A stretch of DNA of 35,270 nucleotides. It comes from Acidobacteriota bacterium (GTDB taxonomy: Bacteria; Acidobacteriota; Thermoanaerobaculia; Multivoradales; J023). The notes under the pieces are model-generated. The model was not told the origin of the DNA. It saw nothing but the letters and a program-made list of their open reading frames with translations, and did no database searches. Numbering within the stretch: the first letter of the stretch is position 1; each line of letters opens with the position of its first letter. The translations under genes were made by a program, and so were the position numbers. Shown here piece by piece: positions 8,418 to 17,660 of this stretch. The stretch spans positions 1 through 35,270 of the forward strand of contig JAJCXQ010000924.1 in assembly GCA_029263355.1 (NCBI GenBank), read 5' to 3'.

Positions 8418-9192
8418 TCTGTCTGGAGCCGAGGGCGAGCTCGAGATCGGCGACAAAATTGCTGTGGGGCTCGACTCCACCCTTGATGGCCGAATCGAGG
8501 TGGGTCTTGGCTTCGTCAAACTCTCCTTGGGTGAAGAGGGCGACAGCCAAATTGTAGTGGGCAAGGTGGTGGCGGTGGTTGGTCAACAAGCAGACCCTGA
8601 GAGCCTCGATACCCTTGGCGCGTCGGTTGGTCCTCAGGTAGGAGATGCCTTCGAGGTAGAAGACCTGGGCCGGAATGGCTTGGAAGCCCTCCATTTGATG
8701 GTGGTTGCGGAACAGAAACTGTTCTGTCTGAAGCTTCTCGGGAGTGAGCTGGCCGGCGCCAATTTGGCCGGCTGGCGAGGATCCTCGGCTGCTGGCGCTG
8801 CTGCGGCCACTGATCGTGGCTCGAACATCGTTGACGCTCTGCAACTGCCTTTCGGCTACGACCCGCTTCTCGAGGTCGCCAATCTGGACCGCTTGTTCCC
8901 ATTCGATGTATCGCTGTTCAGCTTGCTCAAGGGCGTCGAGTGCCTCGGCATAACGCTGTTGGCCGACCAGTGCCTTGCCTAAGCCGAGATACGCGGTGGG
9001 CAGCAGAGGTTCGATCGAGATGGCGTTACGGAAGAGCCGCTCGGCGCCGACATATTCTGACTTCTCGACCATCTTCTCAGCCTTGCCAGTCTGTGATCTG
9101 GCTAGCTTGAGGCGGTCTTTTCCTATCGCTTCGACACGCGGGCCGAACGCTATGAGCAAAGCGACGGAGCCGATCGAGAATAGTCTTCTCAT
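8401..9192 (-). CDS. Exported TPR-repeat protein
   Basis: 263 residues from ATG at 9192, which has AGGAAG directly upstream and begins a signal peptide (RRLFSIGSVALLIAFGPRVEA); a longer frame to 9411 lacks this and overlaps the neighbouring gene. Two TPR-like blocks are visible: AERLFRNAISIEPLLPTAYLGLGKALVGQQRYAEALD at about residues 45-80 and, after a Ser/Gly/Ala-rich linker near residue 120-135, FYLEGISYLRTNRRAKGIEALR and AHYNLAVALFTQGEFDEAKTHLDSAI. It lies downstream of the phosphodiesterase-TPR gene on the same strand, with 85 bases between, so the two may share a transcript. Function beyond scaffolding unknown. Confidence 0.8.
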   Translation of the reverse strand: MRRLFSIGSVALLIAFGPRVEAIGKDRLKLARSQTGKAEKMVEKSEYVGAERLFRNAISIEPLLPTAYLGLGKALVGQQRYAEALDALEQAEQRYIEWEQAVQIGDLEKRVVAERQLQSVNDVRATISGRSSASSRGSSPAGQIGAGQLTPEKLQTEQFLFRNHHQMEGFQAIPAQVFYLEGISYLRTNRRAKGIEALRVCLLTNHRHHLAHYNLAVALFTQGEFDEAKTHLDSAIKGGVEPHSNFVADLELALGSRQITDGK

Positions 9193-9277
9193 CTTCCTGT
9201 GAGACGAGTCTACACCATCTATTCCGAACCGATCCTGTGACTTGTCACCGCTGGTCAACCAATTGACACCAAGGCCT

Positions 9278-11746
9278 CTAGCCCGGAGGGAGTTGCGAGA
9301 GAGTTTGTCGTATTTTCTGCTGGTTTGGATTGATCTCCAGGGATTTCTCCAGCGCGGTGCGCGCCGTACCGAAGTCGCCGACACAGCCTGCAGCCAGCCC
9401 GTAAAAGGCATGAACCGGGGCGCTCGAGGGGAATTTCTTCGACCCTTCGGCGCCGGTCTTCATTGCCTCGGCACACTGATCCAGGCGGATTCTGACGACC
9501 AGAAGATGGACCCAAAAGGGCTCGTGATCGGGGAAGCGTTCCATCGCGGTCTCGAGCAGCGCCGCAGACCGTTCCGGCAGGTCGAGACCGTCATAGTCTG
9601 CTGCCGCCCGATCGACGGTGCGCTCGGCATCACGCAGGCCCTTCGACACGGCGAGGAAAAGCTCGCGATCGGCGTCGTCATAACGTTTTGTTTCCATGTA
9701 CAGCCGGCGCAAGTTGTAATGTGGCGAGGGGTACTCTGGGCTGAGCTCGATGGCTTGCCGGAGCAGTGGCTCGGCCTCGTCGTACTCCTTCTGATTGATC
9801 TTGAGCACGGCCAGGTTGTTGAGCTGACCACGGGTGACCGAGCCGGGGTCGGTTTCTGGGGGTGGGGCTGATGCGGTGCCGGGCGAGGCGCCGGCGGTTG
9901 CCGAGGCAGGTGGTGCGGCGGCAGTCGTCGCAGCACCTGTCTCGTCACCGCCAAGGTAGCCGAGGGATTGCAGCTTGGCAATGAACTCAGGATCTACCGG
10001 CACGTCGTCACCGCTGATCTGTGGCCGATAGGAGGACGGCGGAACCAGGGGCTGGTAGTCGATCGGATCGAGCGCGGTCGGGTCGACGCCGGGCAGGGGT
10101 GTGCCACGCCAGCTGGTATCCGTCGGCATGCCGAGCAGCGTCATGATGGTGGGGGCCACGTCGTAAACCGACGCCGAAGATGCCTCGACCCGACCGCGGC
10201 GCGCGACTCCGCTGCCGGCAACCGCAAACACGGCGTCGGTCTCGTGCCACAGAGGCGCGGTTGGGCCGGCGGTTCCGGAGAGGCCTCGGGGGCGGCCTTC
10301 GTCCCACTTGAAGCCATGATCGGAGACGATGATGATCGCGGACTCGGACAGAGGGTAGTGTTCGAGAAATCTCCCGATCCAGCGATCGACGATCTCGAAG
10401 TATTTTGGGACCGCCTTGACATAGGTCGCAGCCAGATTGGGATCGATGTCGAGGGTCGGGGGTGGCATGTAGGGCGCTAGCAGGTGTCCCAGGGTGTCGG
10501 TGCCTTCCAAGTAGACCATCAACAGGTCAGGCTGATCGCTGGCGAGGTGAAGCCCGGCGCCGAGGTAGGTGCGGGACGAGGCCAGGATGCGTCGAAAGCC
10601 GTCTATTGGATCGTCCATGCCACGATTCTCTTCGACCGCGTTCTTGAACTCTTCTTCCGGCACATCCATGAAGTAGCGAACCGCTTGCCAATCGGTTTGT
10701 TGAACCGCACGGTCCCTGAGCTCGACAATATCGGTGGTACGGTCCTCTGGAAACACCAGTTCGGGCGGGTCCTGACGGAAGACAGCTTCTGAGATGCCTT
10801 GGGTCAGGGTGTAGTAGAGGCGGTCCGACACCATCACGCCACGGACTCTTTCCGCTGGCCAGGTTGCCCACCACCCGACGATCCCCACCGAACGTTCGAG
10901 GGCGGAGGCAAGATTCCAAACCGCCGGGACCTTACGGTTACGACCCGTCACCGGCAGCAAGATGCCCCGGCTGGGTTCCTTTTCTACGAAATCGAGAATG
11001 CCGTGCTCGTCTGGGGCGACACCGGTTGCTGTAGTGGTCCAAATCAACGGCGAGAGGATGGGGACCAGGGTCTCCATGACGCCCCAGGTGCCAGCTTTCA
11101 TGAGTCGATCGAGGTTCGGCATCTTGCCCGCTCGGATCCACGGCAGAACGAGGTCCCAATCGAGGCCATCGAGACCGAGCACCAAAACTCGCCGGGCCGC
11201 CGGGCCGAGTTCGTCGGCAAGGTTCGCCAGCACGTGTTCCCTCACCGCCGCCGGATCTGGCGCCAGGCTGATCTCGAGGTTTCCAGTTTCGGTGCCGAGG
11301 GCAGCGGCTGCCTCGCGAGCGAGGGTCGAAGCGACGTCCGCCGGACAGTCATCGGTCGCCGGAGACGCCGTCTGGGCGAGGAGACAGCGCAGCTCCACCG
11401 CGCGCAAGGCAGCGTCGATGCGACCCTCCACGCGATCGGCGAACGCCGTCGTCAGATCGTCGGTCAGCGATAACTGATAGGTCCCGGTCGCGGGAGCCCA
11501 GCGCACCGTGACGTTGACCCTCACCCCTTCGGAGGAGGTCGCGGCAACCGTCGATTCGAGGGAAGACGATGGTCGGCGTTGGTGAGACCAGCGAGGAATG
11601 AACGAGAACCCCTTGGCGGGAACGGTCAACGTGCCGGTTGGCGCTTGCCAGACGTAGATCGAACCGTCGGACGGCACCCAAGCCACCACCAGCCAGAGGA
11701 AGGCGCCGGCGAGGGCTAGAGCTAAGAAGAGAATGGCTGCTCGCAT
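9278..11746 (-). CDS. Membrane-anchored SPFH-like / type I phosphodiesterase / TPR fusion
   Basis: 822 residues in three parts. Residues 1-24 form a transmembrane anchor. Residues about 28-165 look like an SPFH/Band-7 domain (GTLTVPAKGFSFIPRW, then SSEGVRVNVTVRWAP and an ...ADRVEGRIDAALRAVELR helix). Residues about 185-600 are an alkaline-phosphatase-superfamily type I phosphodiesterase/nucleotide pyrophosphatase domain: VLVLGLDGLDWD (metal Asp), SPLIWTTTATGV (nucleophile Thr region, about 237-239), GTDTLGH and IIVSDHGFKWD (metal Asp/His). Residues about 640-822 after a Thr/Ala/Pro linker are TPRs. The substrate could be a nucleotide, lipid head group or glycan phosphate. The fold assignment of the phosphodiesterase is strong; the SPFH part is my inference. 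Confidence 0.85.
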   Translation of the reverse strand: MRAAILFLALALAGAFLWLVVAWVPSDGSIYVWQAPTGTLTVPAKGFSFIPRWSHQRRPSSSLESTVAATSSEGVRVNVTVRWAPATGTYQLSLTDDLTTAFADRVEGRIDAALRAVELRCLLAQTASPATDDCPADVASTLAREAAAALGTETGNLEISLAPDPAAVREHVLANLADELGPAARRVLVLGLDGLDWDLVLPWIRAGKMPNLDRLMKAGTWGVMETLVPILSPLIWTTTATGVAPDEHGILDFVEKEPSRGILLPVTGRNRKVPAVWNLASALERSVGIVGWWATWPAERVRGVMVSDRLYYTLTQGISEAVFRQDPPELVFPEDRTTDIVELRDRAVQQTDWQAVRYFMDVPEEEFKNAVEENRGMDDPIDGFRRILASSRTYLGAGLHLASDQPDLLMVYLEGTDTLGHLLAPYMPPPTLDIDPNLAATYVKAVPKYFEIVDRWIGRFLEHYPLSESAIIIVSDHGFKWDEGRPRGLSGTAGPTAPLWHETDAVFAVAGSGVARRGRVEASSASVYDVAPTIMTLLGMPTDTSWRGTPLPGVDPTALDPIDYQPLVPPSSYRPQISGDDVPVDPEFIAKLQSLGYLGGDETGAATTAAAPPASATAGASPGTASAPPPETDPGSVTRGQLNNLAVLKINQKEYDEAEPLLRQAIELSPEYPSPHYNLRRLYMETKRYDDADRELFLAVSKGLRDAERTVDRAAADYDGLDLPERSAALLETAMERFPDHEPFWVHLLVVRIRLDQCAEAMKTGAEGSKKFPSSAPVHAFYGLAAGCVGDFGTARTALEKSLEINPNQQKIRQTLSQLPPG

Positions 11747-11868
11747 GGGCGGACCTTACCAGTCTCAGACCGCGAGTTACAAAGGGGCTCGGCGAAGCCG
11801 GATGGTAAGATTCGCCTTCACGAATTCGGGGAAACACCTCGGATTCAGCTCACGAGGATCTTGCCACA

Positions 11869-13626
11869 ATGAAACCATCCCGCGCTGTGACAGTGCTTTT
11901 GATGAGGACAGTGCTGTTGATGAGGACACTGCTGTTGATGAGCTGGTTGCTTGTCGCCCCTCGACTGCTCGCTCAGGACACAGTGGACGCCAGTGTTGAA
12001 GAGGGGGCCGGGGCGAAGGGGGCAGAACGTCTGGACGGTGCTTTCTTTGAAACCCTCGACGTCAACATCGTCAACATCGAAGTTTTCGTCAACGATAAAA
12101 AGGGCAACCCGATCACCGGCCTTGAGCGTGAGGACTTCGAAATCTTCGAGGACGGGAAGCCGATCACTATTCAAAATTTTTACGCGGTGGCGAACGGGCA
12201 ACCGGTGGTAGCACGACCGGCCTCTAGCCCCGAAGCGCGAGACCGCGAAGCACAGTTGAACCTACGCGAGATTCCCGAAGATCAGCGTTTGCATGTTGTC
12301 GTTTACGTCGACAACTTCAATATCGAGCCGTTCCATCGCAACCGGGTCTTTCGTCAACTGCGAGCGTTTCTGCACACCCTCGATCGCCAGGATCGGGTGA
12401 TGTTGGTCTCTTACGATCGTTCGCTCCATATTCGCCAGCGGTTCACTGAAGATCCGAACCTGGTGACCGCGGCGTTATTCGAGCTCGAGGGCATGGCCGG
12501 CGGCCGGTTGCAGGCCAATCGCGAGCGTCGCGACTTACTCAAGAAGATTGATCAGGCGGAGGACGCCGAATCGGTGTTGGCGCGTACACGTCAGCACGCC
12601 TCCTCGATCATGAACGATCTGCGTTTCACCCTCGACGGCCTGCGAGACACGATCACCTCGGTCGCTGGACTCCCGGGTCGCAAGGCCGTGGTCTACGTCT
12701 CAGACGGTTTGCCGATGTCGCCGGGGCGTGATCTGTTCTTTCATATTCAGCGCAAGTTCGAGGACATGACGGCGATCCTCGAGTCTCAGCAACTGAATGC
12801 CACGCGTGACTTCCAAGTCTTGGCCAATCACGCCAACGCGGCGGGTGTCACGTTCCACACTATCGACGCCTCCGGGCTGCAAGGCTTGACCGCAGGTAAC
12901 GCCGAGAACGCGCGGGCGAGCAGCGTTGATGGCGGTGCCGCTTTCGCCGACGATATGCACCAAGACAACCTTCAAAGCTCGATCCAATACATCGCCCACC
13001 GGACCGGCGGCACCTCGATCGTCAATGTCAACGATATCGGGCAACTCCTGGGGCGGGTCGGCGCCGACTTCAAGACCTATTATTCGCTCGGCTACTCCCC
13101 GGCTCGAGCGGGTGACGGTCGATACCACAACGTCGAAGTCAAGGTTGCCAGAAAGGGTGTCAGGGTACGCCATCGCGATGGTTATCGCGACAAACCAGTG
13201 TCCCGGCGGATGAGCGAGCGGACGGCCTCGAGCCTGCGTCACGGCGTCCAAACGAATCCGCTCGATGTCGCGATCAGCATCGGAGCGATGAGCCGTCACG
13301 ACGAAAACAATGTGGTCGTGCCTTTCCTGGTTCAGATCCCGCTCGGAAAGATCGTCCTGGTGCCGCGTGAGAACGTGTATCAGGGACGTTTGAGGGTCTA
13401 CTTCACGGCCATGGACGACGAAGGGGCGGTTGCGGACGTTCAGCAGGACGAGATCTCGATCCAGGTCCCAAGACAAGATCTCGAGAGCGCTCGAACAAAG
13501 TACTACACCTATGAAGCGAGGCTGTTGATGCGCCCGGGCCGACATCTATTCGGGGTGGGAGTCCATGACGAGTTCGGCGCCGCTGCTTCGTTCGTCTCAG
13601 CGAGTGTCTCGGCCAGCGGCGGTTGA
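11869..13626 (+). CDS. Secreted VWFA-related protein (acidobacterial type)
   Basis: 585 residues. The signal peptide contains a triplicated LLMRT-like unit (see repeat) and ends near RLLAQD. The next part, VNIVNIEVFVNDKKGNPITG followed by LEREDFEIFEDGKP, is the hallmark N-terminal beta domain of the acidobacterial VWFA-related family. A von Willebrand A fold follows (LHVVVYVDNFNIEPFHRNR, RVMLVSYDR, GLPGRKAVVYVSDGLPM) with an atypical first metal motif (VDNFN instead of DxSxS). The C-terminal half is a beta domain with TYYSLGYSP, also typical of the family. Likely a secreted protein-interaction module. A GAGGAT ribosome site is present upstream of the ATG, and a strong terminator follows the stop. 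Confidence 0.9.
   Translation: MKPSRAVTVLLMRTVLLMRTLLLMSWLLVAPRLLAQDTVDASVEEGAGAKGAERLDGAFFETLDVNIVNIEVFVNDKKGNPITGLEREDFEIFEDGKPITIQNFYAVANGQPVVARPASSPEARDREAQLNLREIPEDQRLHVVVYVDNFNIEPFHRNRVFRQLRAFLHTLDRQDRVMLVSYDRSLHIRQRFTEDPNLVTAALFELEGMAGGRLQANRERRDLLKKIDQAEDAESVLARTRQHASSIMNDLRFTLDGLRDTITSVAGLPGRKAVVYVSDGLPMSPGRDLFFHIQRKFEDMTAILESQQLNATRDFQVLANHANAAGVTFHTIDASGLQGLTAGNAENARASSVDGGAAFADDMHQDNLQSSIQYIAHRTGGTSIVNVNDIGQLLGRVGADFKTYYSLGYSPARAGDGRYHNVEVKVARKGVRVRHRDGYRDKPVSRRMSERTASSLRHGVQTNPLDVAISIGAMSRHDENNVVVPFLVQIPLGKIVLVPRENVYQGRLRVYFTAMDDEGAVADVQQDEISIQVPRQDLESARTKYYTYEARLLMRPGRHLFGVGVHDEFGAAASFVSASVSASGG
11889..11942 (+). repeat. 18-bp triplicated unit inside the signal peptide
   Basis: Three head-to-tail copies of an 18-base unit (GACAGTGCTTTTGATGAG, GACAGTGCTGTTGATGAG, GACACTGCTGTTGATGAG) encode the hydrophobic core of the VWFA-related protein's signal peptide (VLLMRT repeated). 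Copies differ by one or two bases. Confidence 0.9.
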
Positions 13627-13649
13627 GGGGCGCGTTTTCCGAGCATGAA

Positions 13650-13675
13650 AAAAGGGGACCCGAAGGTCCCCTTTT
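13650..13675. terminator. Bidirectional intrinsic terminator
   Basis: AAAAGGGGACC - CGAA - GGTCCCCTTTT: an 11-bp perfect stem with a four-base loop, A-tract on one side and T-tract on the other. It lies between the convergent VWFA-related gene (stop 13626) and the Oar-like gene (stop 13696), so it can terminate both. Confidence 0.92.
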
Positions 13676-13695
13676 ATTAGGTGGTGATCAGAGGG

Positions 13696-16600
13696 TCACC
13701 AGCTCAAACGGACACCAAACCGAACACGACGAGGATTGGTCCAAGCACGTGCGGTGTTGAACGCTGCGTTGAGGCCCATGTTGTTCGGGTTGCTCTGGTC
13801 GATTCTTGGATCACCCGGCAGGATCGTCGTGATCTCGCCAGTGAACGGGTCGAGCGGTATGAGGGACTCTTGCGCAGTCGTTAAACGGTTGCGACGCAAC
13901 GTTTCGGTCTGCGCATCAAGCAGGTTGAACACGTCGAGCAAGAGGTTGAGGTTGAACCTGTCGCCGAGCTTGACGGGGTAGCCTATGTGAAGGTCCGCCT
14001 CGTAAGCGTCATCAACACGGCCAAAGGCGCCGCGCTCCGATAGGTAGAACTCCCAGTTGCTGTAAGCATCCGAGTAGCCCATCGCGGTGACAGGAGTACC
14101 GGTGCGGTAGAACGCCGATAAGCCGGCGGTCATACCGAAGTCGAACTGGTAGATGCCATCGAACTTCAGCTGCCACTCACGATCGTTCGAGAGGAAGCCG
14201 TTGTTGTTGACCGAGAAGTCGAAGTAGTCGAAGGCCGAGTTGAGGTTGGGATCGAGCTGACCGGTGGAGAGCTGGAAGCTCCCGTCATAGTCACCCTTGA
14301 GCTCCGACCACAAGGCCGAGGCGAGGAACTGGAAGTTCTTCGTCAGGCGCTTGGAGGCGGTGAACTCGACCGCTTCGTATTCCCGCGTCGGCTCGTCGAG
14401 CTGATGCAGAGTGTTGTTGTAGCCGAAGGCGTAGCCGAGATCAAACGTGCCCGAGAGCTGGTTCTGACCGGGGTTGCCGATGAAGTAGTCACCATCAGCC
14501 GCCAAGGCGTCTTCGATCACGTCGTTGAGGTCACGTTGGATGTACTTGACTCCAAGACTCCAGGAACGCTTGACCTCCCACTCACCACCAACCACGATCT
14601 CATTGAGAGATTGGCCTTTGAGGCTAGGATCGACGCGGGAGATGCCGCCACCGAGGAAACGCGAAGCCCGGACATCGGGGTTGTTGGCAACGTCGTTGGG
14701 ATCCGGCGACAGGTTGTAGGTGAAAATCTGGATCTCGCCACCGAACGAGCGGATCACGATATCCATCGGAATGGTCTCGTAGTACACGCCGTAGTGAGCA
14801 AAGATTTTCGCGCGACCCGTTTTGGTCGGGTCCCAGGTGAAACCGACGCGCGGTGCAATGTTGTCGTCGATGTCGGCCTGGACCGTGCCGAGGTGATTGA
14901 AGAGCTGCTGTGTCTCCCAGCGCACACCGGCGTTGATCGTCAGGTTCGAGGTCGGGCGCCAGGTGTCTTGGAGATAAATGGCGTCATTCTCGGTTTTGAT
15001 GCCCACCGACAGCGGGTTCTGGATGTTGCCCGGTGTCAAGGCGTTGGGATCGAGAGTGTTGTCACCGGTATAGAAGCGGTGGCGGTAGTAGTAATCCTGG
15101 CCGCCGCAGAAGCGCACTTCCGGGTCACAGTCGAAGCGATAGATCCGCTGGCCGGTGCCGCCGTTGAAGTTGTCCTGTTGACCGGTGATGTCTTCGAATT
15201 CATAACCGGCCTTGAGCTCGTGTGAGCCACCGAAGTCATCCAGGAAGTAAGTGGCGTCGGCGTTGATGTTCTCGCGTTGGAGCGAGGGCTGGTTCTGGTA
15301 AAAGCCAAAGCCGGCAACGAATGGGACGCCGGTGACCTCATCATTGAAGCCATGGACGATGGTGCCGTCCTCCAGCGGGTCGGTGTTGTCGAGGTAGTCC
15401 ACGGTGTTGGAGCCGGCGCCAACTTGGTTGGACTTCTCTTTGTGCGAGGAGAACCGCGCGTTGACGATGAAGTTGTCGCTCAGCACGCCGTCGTAGTTGA
15501 CGGCGAAGTCCGTGGCGCCGGTCTCGACTGTACCGATGAAGTGCAACGGGGTCCCAGCCAGGGAGGCGCCGGACAACGGACCCGAGCGGGTGCTGGGATC
15601 GCCGAAGGCCGAGGCGTAGAACGAATGGCTGCTGTTGACGGCCCAGGTCAGTTTGGCTGCCCACAGGTCGCGCTCGAGCTCATCCTTGAAGACATCGCCG
15701 ATGTTCGGACCGCCGTTGGGGATAGCGACAGTGAAGTCGTCGATGACTTCGATATCGTTGGTGTTGTCGACCCGGTTGTAGGCCGCGAAGTACCACAGCT
15801 TGTCTTTCACCAAAAAGCCACCCACGTCGACGCCGATGTCGGACTTGGTGAACTCTCTGGTGTGGCTAGTGCCGTCGATCGCACCGCTGCGAGCGGACGG
15901 TGCCAAATTGTTGTTCCTAGTGGTCAAGGGGTCGGTGCCGGAGAGCGAGTTCTGGAGGTCGTCGTAATAACCGAAGACGTCACCTTTGAACTCGTTACCA
16001 CCCGACTTGGTGATCACGTTGACCAAACCACCGATGGCGCGTCCGTACTCGGCGGAGTAGCTGCCGGTCTTGACCTGGACCTCTTGGATGAACTCGAAGT
16101 TGAGCTGCTGACCTTCCTGGCCGAGCTCGATGCCGGTGGTGTTGATACCGTCGACGTAATAGGCGTTCTCGGCGCTGGTGGAGCCGTAGAAGCTGGTCTG
16201 GCAGTTGTCGGTGTCGCAGGCGTCCTGCTGGGCGCCGGGGGCCAATCTGGCGATCGAGGTGTAGTTACGTCCGGTGGGGAGCTCCTTGAAGAAGTTCTCA
16301 CCCACGTTGACACCGAGGTCGGTGCTGGCGCTATCGATCACCGGCCGTTCAGAGGTCACCACGAGCTCTTCGGTGAATGCCGACGTCATGTCGACATTGA
16401 GGCGCTGGGTGCCACCGATGTTGACCACGATGTTCTCTTGCTCGCGGGACTGGAAGCCGTCGAGCATGAAGGACGATTTGTAGATGCCCGGAGGCAGCGC
16501 GACGACTCGGAAGTTGCCGTTCTCGTCTGTGGTCACGGTGCGCGACCCAGCAAGGGAGGGAGAGGTGACGGTCACGGTGACGCCGACCAGTGCAGCACCG

Positions 16601-16722
16601 GTCTCGTCTTTGACGGAACCCTGGATGTCACCGCGAGTCGACTGACCGAATGCGGCGGGAGCCGTCATCAAGGTCAGAGCGACTAGCAGAGACAGTCCTT
16701 TAGTCCAATGTGAAGTTCTCAT
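13696..16722 (-). CDS. Oar-like TonB-dependent outer-membrane receptor
   Basis: 1008 residues. The start is set at ATG 16722, placed 11 bases after AGGAGG; a TTG three codons upstream is only 2 bases from that site. A signal peptide (GLSLLVALTLMTAPAAFGQ) precedes a carboxypeptidase-regulatory-like domain (about residues 30-110: GDIQGSVKDETGAALVGVTV, DENGNFRVVALPPGIYKSSF). Then comes a plug domain (EELVVTSERPVID, GRNYTSIARLAPG, VDGINTTGIELG, EYGRAIGGLVNVITKSGGN) and a long beta-barrel, ending in RVRFGVRLSW. This is the Oar/TonB receptor architecture used for outer-membrane uptake or adhesion of large substrates. It stands alone, with its own promoter 160 bases upstream and a terminator downstream. 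The transported substrate cannot be told. Confidence 0.93.
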   Translation of the reverse strand: MRTSHWTKGLSLLVALTLMTAPAAFGQSTRGDIQGSVKDETGAALVGVTVTVTSPSLAGSRTVTTDENGNFRVVALPPGIYKSSFMLDGFQSREQENIVVNIGGTQRLNVDMTSAFTEELVVTSERPVIDSASTDLGVNVGENFFKELPTGRNYTSIARLAPGAQQDACDTDNCQTSFYGSTSAENAYYVDGINTTGIELGQEGQQLNFEFIQEVQVKTGSYSAEYGRAIGGLVNVITKSGGNEFKGDVFGYYDDLQNSLSGTDPLTTRNNNLAPSARSGAIDGTSHTREFTKSDIGVDVGGFLVKDKLWYFAAYNRVDNTNDIEVIDDFTVAIPNGGPNIGDVFKDELERDLWAAKLTWAVNSSHSFYASAFGDPSTRSGPLSGASLAGTPLHFIGTVETGATDFAVNYDGVLSDNFIVNARFSSHKEKSNQVGAGSNTVDYLDNTDPLEDGTIVHGFNDEVTGVPFVAGFGFYQNQPSLQRENINADATYFLDDFGGSHELKAGYEFEDITGQQDNFNGGTGQRIYRFDCDPEVRFCGGQDYYYRHRFYTGDNTLDPNALTPGNIQNPLSVGIKTENDAIYLQDTWRPTSNLTINAGVRWETQQLFNHLGTVQADIDDNIAPRVGFTWDPTKTGRAKIFAHYGVYYETIPMDIVIRSFGGEIQIFTYNLSPDPNDVANNPDVRASRFLGGGISRVDPSLKGQSLNEIVVGGEWEVKRSWSLGVKYIQRDLNDVIEDALAADGDYFIGNPGQNQLSGTFDLGYAFGYNNTLHQLDEPTREYEAVEFTASKRLTKNFQFLASALWSELKGDYDGSFQLSTGQLDPNLNSAFDYFDFSVNNNGFLSNDREWQLKFDGIYQFDFGMTAGLSAFYRTGTPVTAMGYSDAYSNWEFYLSERGAFGRVDDAYEADLHIGYPVKLGDRFNLNLLLDVFNLLDAQTETLRRNRLTTAQESLIPLDPFTGEITTILPGDPRIDQSNPNNMGLNAAFNTARAWTNPRRVRFGVRLSW

Positions 16723-16880
16723 GTAACTCAATTCCTCCTAGTGAGGGGTTGGTATTGCCGCTGAGATAGGCAACGCAAATTACGTTTCGGGGAGCGAATC
16801 CCAGCGGGTGTCGTCTCGAACTTTATGTTCAGGAAAATCGCGGCCTAGCTTGTCACGATGATTCGACGGAAGATGCCAAC

Positions 16881-16909
16881 AATGTATGGATAAGAACCCT
16901 GAAAGTCAA
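16881..16909 (-). promoter_or_regulatory. Sigma-70-like promoter for the Oar-like gene
   Basis: On the minus strand, TTGACT (16904-16909) and TACATT (16881-16886) are separated by exactly 17 bases. This gives five of six and four of six matches to the consensus. Transcription would start near 16873, leaving a leader of about 150 bases before the ATG at 16722. Confidence 0.5.
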
Positions 16910-17012
16910 CCATCTGTCTGTATTTCTTCAGCAATTTGCATGCCAGCTGGAAAACCGAGACCCTTGAAATCGACTCGGTTGGACCAACTCATTGAAAGCG
17001 AAGGGTTAAGGC

Positions 17013-17037
17013 GATCTGAACGGGTCTCGTTCAGATC
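17013..17037. other. Perfect 10-bp inverted repeat
   Basis: GATCTGAACG - GGTCT - CGTTCAGATC, arms of 10 bases with a 5-base loop. There is no T-tract after it on either strand. It could be an operator for a dimeric regulator or an RNA hairpin; it sits about 100 bases upstream of the Oar promoter -35 element. Confidence 0.6.
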
Positions 17038-17475
17038 TACATATTTGACACTGTCGATCTCACTGGTACGGTGGATCGTCTCTAAGGTTCAAGATGGTAG
17101 ATAATTCAGGTGTTTGGATCCCGGGTCTAGGCTTTGGGGTCGACTTGAAGCGTTTCCGTGCTCATCCGCCAATTTGAAGGACGAGTGTCGGCCGCGGTCG
17201 GCAGCCTGGTGTTGCCAATCGCGTCGCGCAACGGCGTCCGGGGAGACGTGAATCGACCGCTGTTGTCTCTGACATGCCTTCAGGAAGATTCCCTTCTAGG
17301 TGTGTTTGGTCAATATTTAGGGACGACCAAATCAGCGGCTAGAATCGTGGTGGTTTACCTTGGTATTGCTAATAAAGCAAGTTGTGTGCCACTAATGAAA
17401 CCTTACTTTCATAGTGTGAATATGTCTCGTAAGACATTGAAAATAAATGGTTTGATGTTTGTCGTAGATTGTCTT

Positions 17476-17531
17476 TTGTCAGCCGGTCAAGCGGCTTATT
17501 CAGTCTGTTTGGTTTGGCTGGACTGCTGACA
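17476..17531. other. Nested inverted repeats, possible structured RNA
   Basis: An outer pair TTGTCAGC (17476-17483) / GCTGACAA (17524-17531) encloses two smaller stems, AGCCG...CGGCT and CAGTC...GACTG, resembling a three-way junction. The first inner stem shares bases with the outer one, so not all can form at once. It may be a small RNA, a leader element or chance. Confidence 0.3.
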
Positions 17532-17660
17532 AGTTCAAGCCTGTGAACGATCCAGCTGCTTGGATCGAATCGCTCCGGAATCTTGGGCTGATCAGAGGCC
17601 TCAGCCGGAGGGATGAATGGTCGTTGAGTGGGGACGGTGAGAAGGGACAGCGAGTGGGGA

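Larger units (their letters stand above)
16723..17660. other. 938-bp intergenic region between two minus-strand-oriented genes
   Basis: This is the longest stretch without a convincing gene. It is visibly more AT-rich around 17300-17470 than the flanking genes. It holds the likely promoter of the Oar-like gene (16881-16909), a 10-bp perfect hairpin (17013-17037) and a nested inverted-repeat structure (17476-17531). Two short open frames on plus (16886-17104 and 17158-17529) lack ribosome sites and recognisable domains, and I do not call them. No tRNA, rRNA or mobile-element remnant is recognisable. Confidence 0.6.

Noticed and set aside
16886..17529. Two plus-strand open frames of 72 and 123 codons in the long intergenic region
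   Set aside because: No ribosome site, no recognisable domain or signal, and they overlap the likely promoter and hairpins.
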